A stretch of 64,000 bases of DNA, from the NCBI RefSeq assembly GCF_001642475.1, contig NW_019173933.1, positions 682,001-746,000 of the forward strand. The letters are read 5' to 3'. Under the pieces are notes generated by a model. The model saw only the letters and a program-made list of their open reading frames with translations, was not told where the DNA came from and searched no databases. Positions 21,023 to 31,500 of the stretch are shown here, one piece after another. Within the stretch, counting starts at the first letter, position 1, and each line of letters starts with the position of its first letter. A program made the position numbers and the translations under genes. This stretch comes from Fonsecaea monophora (taxonomy: Eukaryota > Ascomycota > Eurotiomycetes > Chaetothyriales > Herpotrichiellaceae).

Positions 21023-21856
21023 TCAGTCTGCCCGCGAAGCGCCTCTGGTGCAGCCTTGCGAACCCAGTTTCGACTACGTCGTTACTCGAGCACGGCAACA
21101 CATCCTGCATTGTCAATAAATTCCACGGACACGGATGCTCAGAGAGATCAAGCGACAGAGACCAAGTGCATGTCTGGTCGCCAGTACAAGATCGAACGCG
21201 TCCTTCAAGACAAAGGAAGTTTGCTAGGTCGCATGTTTCTTGCTACGTATGCCACTGCCAGTAGAGTTAGTATCGTCTACTGACTTAGCTACCATGGAGA
21301 CCTTAACGAGCAGTTTGCCTTGAAATAGATTCCTCGAAACAACTATGAATTCCGCCCAGCAATATGCCGACTTCAATCTGGGAAAAGGGATCACGGCCCG
21401 AGAGGCATTGGGGCACAAATGGTTCAAGGATGTCGAAGTGATCGGCTTCTGATGAGGATGAACGAAATTCCCGACATTTTTAGACACGACTAGGATCTCC
21501 TCTCTATTGCAGTTTCAAGCGCTACCTCGAGTCATTGTCCTCTTTGAGGTCAGACACCAAAGGAAGAGACAATGCTGGGGATCCTGTCTACAGGTACATG
21601 GTCTCCTCACGACAGTTCTGGCAGCCAGAACCGGATTGGCGTGAAACAGTCGGTGCCACCAGCGGAAGGAATCGGACCGGGCCCAAGCCGCGCGGCAATA
21701 ATCTCCGCCCCCTTATTCCCCACGGTTACCTGATTCTCCTTTTTCGTTGTCCCCTCTATCCTGTCTGGAGCTCCTCCTCACCACAGGGACCAAGGAAGCC
21801 CTTGGCCCAGCAGATGATTATCTTGACTGCCCCTGGACTGCTCAATCGGTGTCATC
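21023..21856. other. Spacer upstream of the 373-residue unknown gene
   Basis: About 0.8 kb. It contains the lost 5' side of the kinase remnant and the promoter of the next gene. I see no convincing frame. Confidence 0.3.
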
Positions 21857-22978
21857 ATGGGCGAGAGTGCCTCAGCAACCACAGCGTCGGCAGACTGGAC
21901 ACAGCTTCGATTTGACACGACACCTCTCGACTTACGAAAATACCTCGAGACACATCGCGACTCACATCTGCAGTCAGACGCACACACCTGTGTGAGTGAA
22001 CTGGCCGCGTCCACGTGGGAGTACTGGGAGCCAGACTGCTTCGAAAGCCTGTTGAGATCAGCACCCTGGTTGGCCGGCTTCACGGCGGAGGATGGGAATC
22101 TGACCCCAGCCTGCCGCGCTCTCGAGGTTCTGCCAAACCAATGCACCAGGCTGCTGCTTCGGCTGGATGTAATCCTAGCCAATTGGCTCATCACCTCTGT
22201 CTTCAAGACATGGCTACAAGGGTTTAGGAGGAGGATGGATGTCAACACGCCAATCGTGCGACCTGCTGAACCGGCGGATGTCGTCAAGACCATCCTTCAC
22301 GATGTTCCCATTTCGAGCTCGGCGCTCAGCTCGCTGTGGTGGCAGCTACTGCAGAGCTACTCGGACTTCCGCAAAAACTCGGTCTACCAGATATTCTCGA
22401 CCAAGGTCGCCGAGTTTTGCCTCGAGGCCGGATGCCCCGCCGTCACGCGCAACCCTCCAGAAGATATATACTCACTCCGAAACCATCTGTTCTCCAGCGA
22501 CTCGGCGGCTCGAGAAGCCGAGCTGCGCAAGGAGATTGATGAGCTTCGAAACGCCAATCGCTCACAGCAGCGCATCATCACAAACCTGGCCTTTCGGCAT
22601 CTTCTGGAGATGTTACCACCACGAGACGCAAAGGCTGGGAACAGTGCGACAGCAGCCTGGACTGCTTTCTTCCAGACTGGGTTGAAGGAGGCACAGAGGC
22701 AGCTTGAACGGGGTGAGTCGGGCCATCCACTGATTCCCGTCCTGAAAAAGTACCCGAAAATCAAGCAGATCGAGAACGTGGGCACGAATCTCTACGGCAC
22801 TCTCAGCACCAATATCCACCACTTTTCAGGCCAGTACAAGGTCCTTGATGACCAGTGGAATGCGCTCGAGGTGGATATCCTGAGGGCGATCACACCTCTG
22901 GCTGACAATGAGACAGAAGCGGGTGTCGACTGGCAAATGGAAAGATCACGCTATAGAGGGAGTGCCACTCACAGGTAG
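21857..22978 (+). CDS. Uncharacterised 373-residue fungal protein
   Basis: Single exon from the ATG at 21857 to the stop at 22978. The protein is mostly helical with even composition: ADWTQLRFDTTPLDLRKYL, ACRALEVLPNQCTRLLLRLD, DVVKTILHDVPISSSALSSL. A short heptad-like segment lies at about 218-245 (AREAELRKEIDELRNANRSQ). There is no signal peptide, membrane helix or recognisable catalytic motif. Long open length, coding-like composition and a plausible start make it a real gene. I do not recognise the family. It runs convergently towards the PhzF gene, with only 112 bp between stops. Confidence 0.65.
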   Translation: MGESASATTASADWTQLRFDTTPLDLRKYLETHRDSHLQSDAHTCVSELAASTWEYWEPDCFESLLRSAPWLAGFTAEDGNLTPACRALEVLPNQCTRLLLRLDVILANWLITSVFKTWLQGFRRRMDVNTPIVRPAEPADVVKTILHDVPISSSALSSLWWQLLQSYSDFRKNSVYQIFSTKVAEFCLEAGCPAVTRNPPEDIYSLRNHLFSSDSAAREAELRKEIDELRNANRSQQRIITNLAFRHLLEMLPPRDAKAGNSATAAWTAFFQTGLKEAQRQLERGESGHPLIPVLKKYPKIKQIENVGTNLYGTLSTNIHHFSGQYKVLDDQWNALEVDILRAITPLADNETEAGVDWQMERSRYRGSATHR

Positions 22979-23090
22979 AGAAGCACTGTTGAGGCCTTAT
23001 GTCGAAGGGAACGTGGCTGTGAGCAAACGACCCCGATTCAAGACGTGGTGTGAAAGGCGCATTTTGGCTCCTTCCTCCCATTTAAGCGCG

Positions 23091-24014
23091 TCAGCTGGAC
23101 TGATGCGCCCATGCACATGTCCCACCAACCCAACACCCATCCTCCTCAAGCAATACGTTGATCTGCGACGGATATCCCATCGCTCGTCCCTGATACACCA
23201 CCGCCTCCTGCCCCACGGGCAGCACTCCATGGGCTGCCAGAACATACGACAACGCCGCTGCTGCGATCCCTGTGGCCGCGTCTTCAGGATACCCCGAAGC
23301 CTTTGGGAACTGCCGTGCCTCGGCCTGGACAGAGCTGCTACTGTTGTCCCAGCTGTTTCCACCCTGTACCACCGCGTAGGGATAGAGGCCCGTCGACCCC
23401 AACCGATCACACAAATCCCTGACGCGTGAGAAATCAGGGCGAAGACCATTCAGCACATCCGCGTCGCGCAACGCAATCGCCGTCTTCACCCGGCTTGTGC
23501 AAGCATTCTGGACCGCGCGGGGCGTTGGTTGCAGTTGCGCCTGATCTATACCGAGCACGGAGAGGATTTCCCCGATTAATGCGCCGTCCGTCACGTCCTC
23601 GACCCTCCCCTTGGGCTGAGACACAAATACCTTGACATTTTGCGTAGTGGACCGGTCGTCTCCCCCTTCCTCCACGCGGCGAATGGTGCGCACCAGGCCG
23701 GACTTTGTCATGAACCTAATCTCCGGCGTCTGGGAGATCCCAAGCTCATGCATCACCCAAGCCGTTCCCACGGTAGCGTGGCCACACATTTCCATTTCGT
23801 GTTCCGGTACAAAGAACCGCAGCTCGAAATCCGCGCCGGATCCATCTTTTGATGGTGGCGGCAGTACAAACGCACTTTCTCGCTGGTGCTGGTGCGCCAC
23901 ATCGCGCATCTCCTCGTCTGTCCAACCCTCGGCATGGAGAACTATTGGCGCGAGGTTTCCGCCTTCACTACTGTCTGAGGTGAAGACGTTGACGAGGTGG
24001 ATGCTGTTGCTCAT
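23091..24014 (-). CDS. PhzF-family isomerase-like protein
   Basis: Single exon, 307 residues. The N-terminus LVNVFTSDSSEGGNLAPIVL matches the PhzF start (usually GNPAAV). The catalytic glutamate is E46 in HQRESAFV. The second conserved motif is MCGHATVGTAWVMHELG (C77, G78, H79). The C-terminal domain carries YPEDAATGIAAAALSYVL (Asp about 247). PhzF proteins are two-domain proteins of the diaminopimelate epimerase fold. In bacteria the founder catalyses an isomerisation in phenazine synthesis, while fungal and yeast homologues (such as YHI9) have no settled substrate. All expected catalytic positions are present, so the enzyme is likely active. The length is normal for the family (about 280-310). 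No phenazine pathway genes are nearby, so a phenazine role should not be assumed. Confidence 0.88.
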   Translation of the reverse strand: MSNSIHLVNVFTSDSSEGGNLAPIVLHAEGWTDEEMRDVAHQHQRESAFVLPPPSKDGSGADFELRFFVPEHEMEMCGHATVGTAWVMHELGISQTPEIRFMTKSGLVRTIRRVEEGGDDRSTTQNVKVFVSQPKGRVEDVTDGALIGEILSVLGIDQAQLQPTPRAVQNACTSRVKTAIALRDADVLNGLRPDFSRVRDLCDRLGSTGLYPYAVVQGGNSWDNSSSSVQAEARQFPKASGYPEDAATGIAAAALSYVLAAHGVLPVGQEAVVYQGRAMGYPSQINVLLEEDGCWVGGTCAWAHQSS

Positions 24015-25067
24015 GACGATGGGGATTTTGAAGTTGTTGGAGGAGTTGTCTTTGCATGCGAGGGTGAGGAAAATAACGACAGACTGAGCGGGGGGTTATG
24101 GAAGAGAAGGGAAGGGATATTTTCCTGACGTGGATTGACATTCACGACACATGGATCAATCTACAGTACGTCTTGATACCTATTCGCCCATTCATGAGGG
24201 CGGTATACTCTCCATCCCATGGAATTTCCCAAAGCGGCCTTCCGTATGACGATGATCTGTGCCCCATCCGCCCTATGACGACTCCGACGTTTCTCGTTGC
24301 TAAGTGTTCCTGATTGGCTCGTCTTGCTGGTCTCGTGCGGGCGGCTACTCCGTTATGTTAACGGTATCTGCCTTTCCTTACCTTTTCCTTTGCTTTTCTT
24401 TCGCTTGGCTTTGTGATGAGGTTTGTACAGGTACCTTATGTATGTACGCAGATCCTTCCTCGGAACGGAACCATCTCCGCAAAGTATATATCAAAACGCG
24501 GCTCTCCCGCTTCCCGCATCACACCCACATGGCAAAGGGGTCACGGATCTTCCGTCCTTCTGTACAGTATATTTCCTCATCAGGAGATTTATCCTCCTCG
24601 GCGTGTTTTTGTTCGTCTTGGCCTCTCTTAGACATTGTCAGTTGCTTTATAATGGAACCTAGGAATCTCGGTTTCTCCGCCTCCTCTGCTCGTAACTCGC
24701 TAAACCCGTCGATGTCGGGTGTTGGGGGGGTGCTTTGACCGTTAATTCCATGTCACAGCATTCTCTACAGAAACCGTTCTGGGGGACGGAAGGCCATAAA
24801 TAAAGGAAGGGAGGAAGGAAGGAAGGAAGACGAGAGCATGTTGATCGCTAGGTCCTGGTAACATAGGTCAATAAGTAACTGTCACTGATCCTCGCTGTCC
24901 ACGCGTATCACTACTGTTCAAGTACTCTTCAACATCCACCGCTTCAGAAAACCCCCCCCCCCCCCCCCCCGGGCGGCGAACCTCTCCATATCAAGAGAAA
25001 CAGGAAAAATAGCAAAAGTGTGTATCACGACTTTAGCTCGAAAAAAAAAGGGAGAAACAACCCAAAC
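24015..25067. promoter_or_regulatory. Divergent intergenic region, PhzF / NTF2-like gene
   Basis: About 1 kb between opposite starts. It contains GGAA repeats near 24807-24828 and a 19-nt C tract at 24952-24970 placed 98 bp before the NTF2-like ATG. No gene is recognised. Confidence 0.4.
24952..24970. repeat. C19 homopolymer tract followed by GGGCGGCG
   Basis: Nineteen consecutive C bases, directly followed by GGGCGG. Prone to length error in sequencing and to slippage in vivo. Lies in the presumed promoter/5' leader of the NTF2-like gene. Confidence 0.9.
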
Positions 25068-25543
25068 ATGGCCCAACGCGAAAACTATACGTTTGAAAAC
25101 CACGCTTCCCTGCCTGCCGGCCTGGGTAGCACCCTCGCCAGCTACTTCCAGTCATGGGACGACCCGCACTCCAACAACGAGTACCTCAACCTGTTCACGC
25201 CGGACAGCGAACTCGTCTTCGGCCAGACCCCTGTAAAGGGCAAAGACGGGATCCGCGGCCTCCGCGAGGCCATGGTCCAAACGGGCCCGTCGTCGACCTC
25301 GAGCACACCTTCAAAAAGTGTTTCGTCCTCGCGGGGCCCACTCACGAAGGGCCCGAGGTCGTCATCAACGGCACCGTGTGGTTCAAGTTGAAGAACGGGC
25401 GGCGGGTCGACACCGATTTCGCCAGCTGGATCGTCTTCAAGAGGCGGCAGGGGGAGCAGCTACAGGCCGTGTTTTATAAAGTGTACATTGACCCGGCGGA
25501 GTTGCAGGCCGCGATCAAGGAGATGGTCGCCGCTGAGCAGTAG
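25068..25543 (+). pseudogene. SnoaL/NTF2-like small protein, broken by a frameshift
   Basis: From the ATG at 25068 one frame encodes MAQRENYTF, SYFQSWDDPHSNNEYLNLF and VKGKDGIRGLREAMVQ. This is the N-half of an NTF2-like (SnoaL-type) fold, with the usual pattern 'xxWxxx...LFTPDSELVFGxxPVKGKDGI'. At about 25281-25290, inside ACGGGCCCGT, homology jumps to another frame: PVVDLEHTFKKCFVLAG, VVINGTVWFKLKNGRRVDTD, YKVYIDPAELQA, ending at the stop at 25543. Together they would give about 158 residues, the normal size. The jump equals a one-base loss (or two-base gain) in a GGGCCC run. No GT-AG pair spans it as an intron. It is therefore either a genuine disabling mutation or a sequencing slip. NTF2-like proteins of this group are small enzymes or binding proteins of mixed function, and none is assigned here. 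Confidence 0.65.
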
Positions 25544-26044
25544 TGAGTAATGCAGTAATGCAGTGAGGAGGGACGAGGATCGAGGATCGGGAGACCAGGG
25601 ATACTAGACACTGCCTGGTAGGATTATGTAGGAATTGTGCGAGGTAGGTGTGGACAGAGATCTGAGTGGATACCTAGGTGTATATTTGCATAAGTGCATG
25701 AGTGCATGAGTGAATAGTATATAGTATATAGTATATACCTTGTAGTCGGATTGATGTTAAGTAACTCACTGAGTTGGAGACAAGGCTCCGAGCATACAAC
25801 TGAGACACGACCAGGGCAGAAAGAAGCTACCTAGTTGGTAGGTAGGTACACAGGTACGCAGGTACTTGGTGTGTAAAATGATATAGTATTACATCTTCGA
25901 TTTCATAACCGCTTCTTACGAAGTGAGTAATATACCGTCACAAGAGATCTCCAGATATATCGAGCCATCTCCGATCCACCTCGAGGGGAAAATGTCAAAA
26001 TGCCATCGACACTGCCAGGCTGGCAGCTGGGAAACCGGTATTGT
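25544..26044. other. Convergent 3' spacer with AT-rich microrepeats
   Basis: About 0.5 kb between the NTF2-like and SelO stops. It holds short tandem repeats: (GTGCATGA)n near 25694-25712, then TATAGTA repeats at 25717-25737, then GGTAGGTA near 25838-25850. No gene is seen. Confidence 0.5.
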
Positions 26045-28162
26045 TCATGACGAGCAACTGCACTGGATCGCCCGCTGAAATCGGGGCACATCACCACAGT
26101 ACTTCTTCTCAATCTCCTCGTTCCAACCCCACTCGTCCTCGAACGGCGCGAGGGTCATGTCCATGACGCCCTTCAGGATGTCTCGCTCCTTCTTGTTCTG
26201 TACTCGATCAATAATATCGTCCAGTAACCATCCTCTAGGCACAAAGTTGGGATTGACGCTCTTCATCAGCTTCTCCCGCTGCTCGTCTGCCGCCGACGCT
26301 GTGGTCTCGTCCGTGATATCCCAGTCCTCAACCACCCGCTCCCGCCACGAATCAAGCCACTTCCCGACCTTTTCACGGCCAGACTCGTTCGATTCGTTCA
26401 GACCGGTGACACCTTCGCCGTGGAAGAATCTCTCGGCTGTGCTCTCGCGCTTCTCTTTGGTGCTGATATCGTCCATCTTGACAGAGGAGAGACGGCGGAA
26501 GAAGTGGTTAAAGTCCAGCTCCAATGCTTCCATTGTATCGAGCAGTTCTGAGAACAGCTTGTCAAAGTCACTCTCCTTTTGAGTCTTCAATCCCAATCGT
26601 ACCGTCATCAGACGACGATACTCGCTCATGAAAACAGCTTTGTACTCGTCCCCGATCTGGTCGATAATGGTCTCGGCGCGCTTGATGAGGATGGGTGCAA
26701 AATCTTCATGTACCCCTTTCTCTGCAAAAACTTCATCGTCCACTTTGTCCCCAGCACCAATCAATTCACCCAGGGCTTCACCGAGACGAACAAGGTTCCA
26801 CCAGAAAATGCTCGGCTGTGCGCGGTAACTATACCTCAGCATATGGTCATCGTGATTAGGCGTGTAGGATGGATCGAAGTTGTCCATAAATGCAAACGGC
26901 CCATAATCGAGCGACAGACCGTATATTGACGTGTTGTCGGTGTTGAGCACCCCGTTCATGAACCCATACGCCTGCATCATGCCCACAAGCTTGGCGTTTC
27001 TTCGAACAATTTCTCGATACAGTCTAGCAAACCGATTCTCCTCGGCGCCTTCTTTGCCTTGGATCTCATCCTTCGGGACACCTCTTGCCGGGTCGAGATG
27101 GGCGTCCGGGACATCGGCTGGCAAAGCTGCCGGTAGTTTCTCCCACCCACCAAAGACATCTTCAGCAATGTAGGTTGCGACTTTGCGGATCAGGTCCCGG
27201 TCACCTCTTGACCTCAGGAGGTCAAATGTGCCCAGTCTCAGCCATGTCTGAGCAAAACGGCAGACAATTGCTCCAGGTTCAAGACGTTCCCTGACAACCT
27301 CGGACTTGGGGCACAACGTCAACGACAGAGCCCTGGTCGTCGGTATGCCGATAGCATTGAGATATTCGGACACAACAAACTCTCTGATACTCGATCTCAA
27401 AACGGCCTTGCCGTCGGCAAAGCGTGAATAGGGTGTCTTGCCCGCACCCTTCAGTTGTAGCTCGTAACGGACGTTGGTCTTTGGATTCGTCGTCTCAAAC
27501 AGCGAGATTGCTCGTCCGTCACCTAGTTGACCGGCCCACGAACCGAACTGGAAGCCACCGTAGCATTGCGCCCAGGGATATACCCCACCCTTCTCTTCAT
27601 CCCAGTAAAACTTGTTGCCTGCGACGACCTGTTTGAATTCTTCGGATGACGCTTCGCTTTCCGCGAGACCGATATCGCGCAGCGCAGCCTTACTGACGGC
27701 TAGGAGTTCAGGCTCCTCGGTCGGCTCAGGCCTGACAAATGTGTACAGTGCCCCTCGCACCATGCGGGGACCCAACTTCTGTCGAGGGGCCTTGTGAGAG
27801 TCGATCGGCGTCGGAAATTGAGGATCAGGAGGAAGTTTGGAGGTGAAATTATTGGATTTGGGAATATCTGCCAAAGTGGCCGTGGCTTCGGAATGGCCAT
27901 TGGACCGGGTGCCATTGCTATGGCCGTTTGAAATATGGGAGGACATCTGGGCGAGTCTCATCCGCGATACAGGAGCGGGGTTCTGAGATGGTCGAGGTGG
28001 TTTTGGACGAGAAAGACGAGAAATGCGTCGGATGAGCATGCAGAAGGCAACAACAAAGATGATAAAGACGAATATATTGATGAGAATCGGAGGCGTGTGA
28101 TAATTTGAAATATTGGCTCTGGTTTCTTGTCGCATCGTCATCTTGACGGCAAATTGAGCCAT
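26045..28162 (-). CDS. FMP40: SelO/Fmp40 family protein adenylyltransferase (AMPylating pseudokinase)
   Basis: Single exon. From the ATG at 28162 it has 705 residues; ATG 28039 (MLIRRISRLSRPKPPRPS) would give an Arg-rich, acid-free mitochondrial presequence and may be the true start. The longer form begins with a hydrophobic helix (ILINIFVFIIFVVAFCML). The core shows SelO motifs: YELQLKGAGKTPYSRFADG, AVLRSSIREFVVSEYLNAIG, IVCRFAQTWLRLGTFDLL, GVLNTDNTSIYGLSLDYGP and the metal-site Asp in DYGPFAFMD. The C-terminus ends CSCSS, with Cys where animal proteins carry selenocysteine. Family knowledge: SelO binds ATP inverted and transfers AMP to Ser/Thr/Tyr of mitochondrial proteins, protecting against oxidative stress; yeast Fmp40 is the orthologue. 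The gene is complete with no broken motifs. Confidence 0.9.
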   Translation of the reverse strand: MAQFAVKMTMRQETRANISNYHTPPILINIFVFIIFVVAFCMLIRRISRLSRPKPPRPSQNPAPVSRMRLAQMSSHISNGHSNGTRSNGHSEATATLADIPKSNNFTSKLPPDPQFPTPIDSHKAPRQKLGPRMVRGALYTFVRPEPTEEPELLAVSKAALRDIGLAESEASSEEFKQVVAGNKFYWDEEKGGVYPWAQCYGGFQFGSWAGQLGDGRAISLFETTNPKTNVRYELQLKGAGKTPYSRFADGKAVLRSSIREFVVSEYLNAIGIPTTRALSLTLCPKSEVVRERLEPGAIVCRFAQTWLRLGTFDLLRSRGDRDLIRKVATYIAEDVFGGWEKLPAALPADVPDAHLDPARGVPKDEIQGKEGAEENRFARLYREIVRRNAKLVGMMQAYGFMNGVLNTDNTSIYGLSLDYGPFAFMDNFDPSYTPNHDDHMLRYSYRAQPSIFWWNLVRLGEALGELIGAGDKVDDEVFAEKGVHEDFAPILIKRAETIIDQIGDEYKAVFMSEYRRLMTVRLGLKTQKESDFDKLFSELLDTMEALELDFNHFFRRLSSVKMDDISTKEKRESTAERFFHGEGVTGLNESNESGREKVGKWLDSWRERVVEDWDITDETTASAADEQREKLMKSVNPNFVPRGWLLDDIIDRVQNKKERDILKGVMDMTLAPFEDEWGWNEEIEKKYCGDVPRFQRAIQCSCSS

Positions 28163-28533
28163 TGACAAATTATGCGGAGATACCAGCGGCGAGGTTTTTC
28201 TGATGTCATTTCTGGGGAAGCAAGGCACGTGCACCGAAAGTAGTCTTCAGCGGAGCATTACATTGTCAAGCGCAGTCCGGCGGATCGTAGACTTCGAAAT
28301 GTCAAACGCTTTCATGTATGCATGTCCAAGAAAGCCCAGCCACCTGCACCATTGTCCTATGTACCTCGTATTACCATGCAAGAACTCGGGCCTAATGCAC
28401 CTTTACTCCTTGACCTTGAACTCTCCCCTTTGCTCTCCTCCATGCCAGTTCATGTCGTAAGACCCTCATTACTCCCATCCTGTTCATCGCGCTCCGCATC
28501 ATACATAACATCGTTCGTCTGGGCATATCGTCG
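28163..28533. other. Spacer between SelO and the giant coiled-coil gene
   Basis: About 370 bp, 5' of SelO and 3' of the coiled-coil gene (both on the minus strand). The minus-strand SelO frame stays open to 28234 without an ATG upstream of 28162. No other feature is recognised. Confidence 0.4.
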
Positions 28534-31500
28534 TCACTCATCATCCACATCTCCTTTAGCAGCATCACTGTCATCAGTAGCCCTGGCTTTGGACTTCCTC
28601 CTTCGGCTCTTCCTCCCACGCCCGCCATTCACCGTGGCAACTGTCGACGTCTTGTCCTCAATAGCTTCGGGGTCAGGCGACGTCGGAGGAGAGGAGAATG
28701 TTCCCATCTCTTCTTCCATCTTCTCCTTTAGAGCCCTGAGATTTGCAATCGCCTCTTCCTTGGACTTCAAGTCAGCTTGGAGCTTGTCAAGTTCCTGGGC
28801 AGCTTCATCCGACTGTTGTTTGAACTCTTGCTCCCGCGCTTCGAGGTGCTTGGCTGCCTCTTCCTTTGATGTCTCCGATGATGTTTTGAGCGCCTCGATT
28901 TCTTGTGTCAAGGAGCTAACCTTAGCCTCGGTCTCATTTACCCGCTGCTCGGCTTCGTCCTTGCTGGTGGTCAAAGCTGCGATGGCTTTCTCCTTGGCTT
29001 CCAGGTCCTCTGACAGCTTGCTAACCTCGATCGCTTGAGCCTTGAGGGACTCGATCTCAGCCTCGAGCTCTTTCAAGTGAGCACTCGACTCATCCCCAGC
29101 CTTCTTGGCAGCTTCTAGGTTCGCTTCTGTCTCTTGGAGTCGGGCCTCAAGGTCCGATTTGGAGGTCAGAGCCGCGCCTAGTTCAGCCTCTTTGGATTCA
29201 AGGTCTTTCGATGACTGCTCGGCAATGTTGAGCTTCTCCTGCTGGGTTGACTCAAGTTCTGCCTGGATTGCAGCCAGCTTGTCTCTGACTGCTTGGAGCT
29301 CCTGCTCGGTGTTTGCTTTGTTGTCTTCGGCTTCCTTGATCTTGCCCTCCAACTCGAGTTTGGCTGCCTCGGTTTCTGTGACGCGCTGCTCGGCTGCGGC
29401 GGTGGCGCTTTCTGCCTCGCTCAACTTCGACTCAAGGGCAGCTTTGGCCTCCGCGACGGTCTCGATTTCCTTTTTGATCTCGTCAAGCGCATCTTCGGCG
29501 GATTTTTGCTCAGCCAACGCTGTGGCCAGCTTCGTCTCAAGTTCCTCTTTTGCCTTGGCTGCCTCCTCTTCCGAAGCGCTCTGCTTCGCCTGCGCGTCGG
29601 CCAGTTTCTGCTCAAATTCACTGGTCAAGGTATCAGCGTCAGCTTGTGCTTTTGACAGAGCTTCTTGAGTAGCTTTCAGGGCATTGTCTGCCTCAGCGAG
29701 CTTGTCATCCATTTCGGACTTGGATTGGTCTGCTTCTGCACGAACCTTTTCTAGCGATTCCTGAGCTTCCTGGTGAGAAGCTTCAGAAGCGGCCAATTTT
29801 GCTTCGAGTTCTGCCACAGACGCTGCCGCCTCTTCTTTGGCTTTCTCAGAGGCTTCCTTGGTGGACGCAAGTTCCTGTCTAAGTCCATCCACGGCTGACA
29901 CGTGCTCTTGTTGTAGCTTTTCCACCTCACTCTCAGCCACCGCTTTGGCACTTTCGACGTCCTCAAGCTTCTTCGTCAGCTCATCCCTGGCCTCCTCAAT
30001 TGAATGCACCTGCGATTCGAGAGCAGCGGATTTCTCTTGGAGAGCAGTATGCTCGGCCTCCAGCTCATCAAGCTTCTTACATTTCTCCGTCAGCTCTTCA
30101 TTGGTGTCATTAGCTGATTTCAGCTCTCCTTCCAAAGTGGCAACCTTCTCTTCTGCGCTGTGCTGAGCGGCCTCCACCTCTCCGCATTTTGCTGTCAATT
30201 CGTCATGAGAGTCCTGGAGCGTTTTGAGCTGTTCTTCCAAGGCCTTGACTTTCTCTTCCGCAGCTTGGCGACCGGCCTCCACTTCCTCGAGCTTTCCACA
30301 TTTATTTTGAAGTTCTTCGTTAGACTCTTGAAGCGACTTTACCTCTGTCTCGAGGCCAGTGCATTTCTCTTCCGCCGACTGAAGGCTCGCTTGTGCTTCC
30401 TCAAGCTGCTTCTGTGCGGTCGCTTTGGCCTCTTCAAGCTCGCTAGAAAGTCTGGAACTCTCTGCTTCGAGACCCTCAACTTTCTCCTCGAGCTCTTTCT
30501 TAGCTGCGTCAGCAGTCTCGATAGCTTCGGCCAATCTGGCCTTTTCCGCCTCGAGATTGGATATCTCACCCTTGGCAGTGGCCAATTCTTCGGTGAGGTT
30601 GGCTTTTTGTGCTTCGTGCTCTTCGGCTTCGGCCTGCTTCGACGCTGTAATGGAAGCAACCTCGGACTCGAGAGATTGGACCTGCTCCTTTAGGGAGGTT
30701 ATGGTTTCTAATGCCTCGTCTAGCGAAGCTTGAGCCGTACGATGAGAACTGGAAGCATCCTCAAGATCCTTGGTGAGTTGCTCATTCTGTTCTTTCGTTG
30801 TTGCATGGTTTGAGGTCTCTGATGCAAGGCTTTCCTTCAGCGTTTCAACCTCGGCAAGGACAGATTTATGCAAGTCTTCTGCCTCGACAGCACGAGATTC
30901 GGCCTGTGTGGTGGCAGCCTTGTGTTGTTCAATCTCCTCGAGAGCAGAGGTGTGCTTCCCCTCTGCTTCAGCGGCGCGCGCTTCGGTTTCTTTCAGCTTT
31001 TCGTCCGCCTCCGCTGCGGCTGCCTTGTGAGTTTCCAACTCCTCTAATGCAGAAGCATGTTTCTGTTCCGCATCGACAGCACGCGACTCGGCCTCTGCGG
31101 TGGCGGCTTTATGTTGGTCGATCTCCCCAAGTGCGGAGGCGTGCTTCTCTTCCGCTTCGGCAGCACGAGAGTGAGCTTCGGCCGCGGCAGTCTTCTGCTG
31201 CTCGAGCTCCTCGAGCACCGCTGTATGCTTCTCCTCGGCCTCGGTAGCACGTGCCTCTGCTTCTTTGTGTCTTGTTTCAGCGTCCGCCACAGCGGCAACA
31301 TGGCGGTCTATGTCCGTAAGCAGGTTGGCAGACCGTTCTTTTTCTGCCTCGTGGTCCTCTTTGAGCTGGGAGTATCCTTCAAGCTCCGTCGTGAGTTGCG
31401 TGATCCGTGACTCGGCTCCGTCCAAGGCATTTTTGGTTCCTTCGATCTCACTTTGTAGCTCCGCGAGCTTGGCCTGCGTGCTCTCCAATTCTTGCTTGGA

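Noticed and set aside
23091..24014. PhzF read as evidence for a phenazine pathway
   Set aside because: PhzF homologues are widespread in organisms that make no phenazine, and none of the other phz genes is present here.
25694..25740. Short direct repeats considered as a possible CRISPR-like or transposon end
   Set aside because: They are simple AT-rich microsatellite units without spacers, inverted termini or a nearby transposase.
29105..29668. Ser-rich plus-strand frames antisense to the coiled-coil gene (several between 28.3 and 32.6 kb)
   Set aside because: Glu/Leu/Lys-rich codons on one strand always yield Ser/Leu/Phe-rich open frames on the other. They carry no independent signal.
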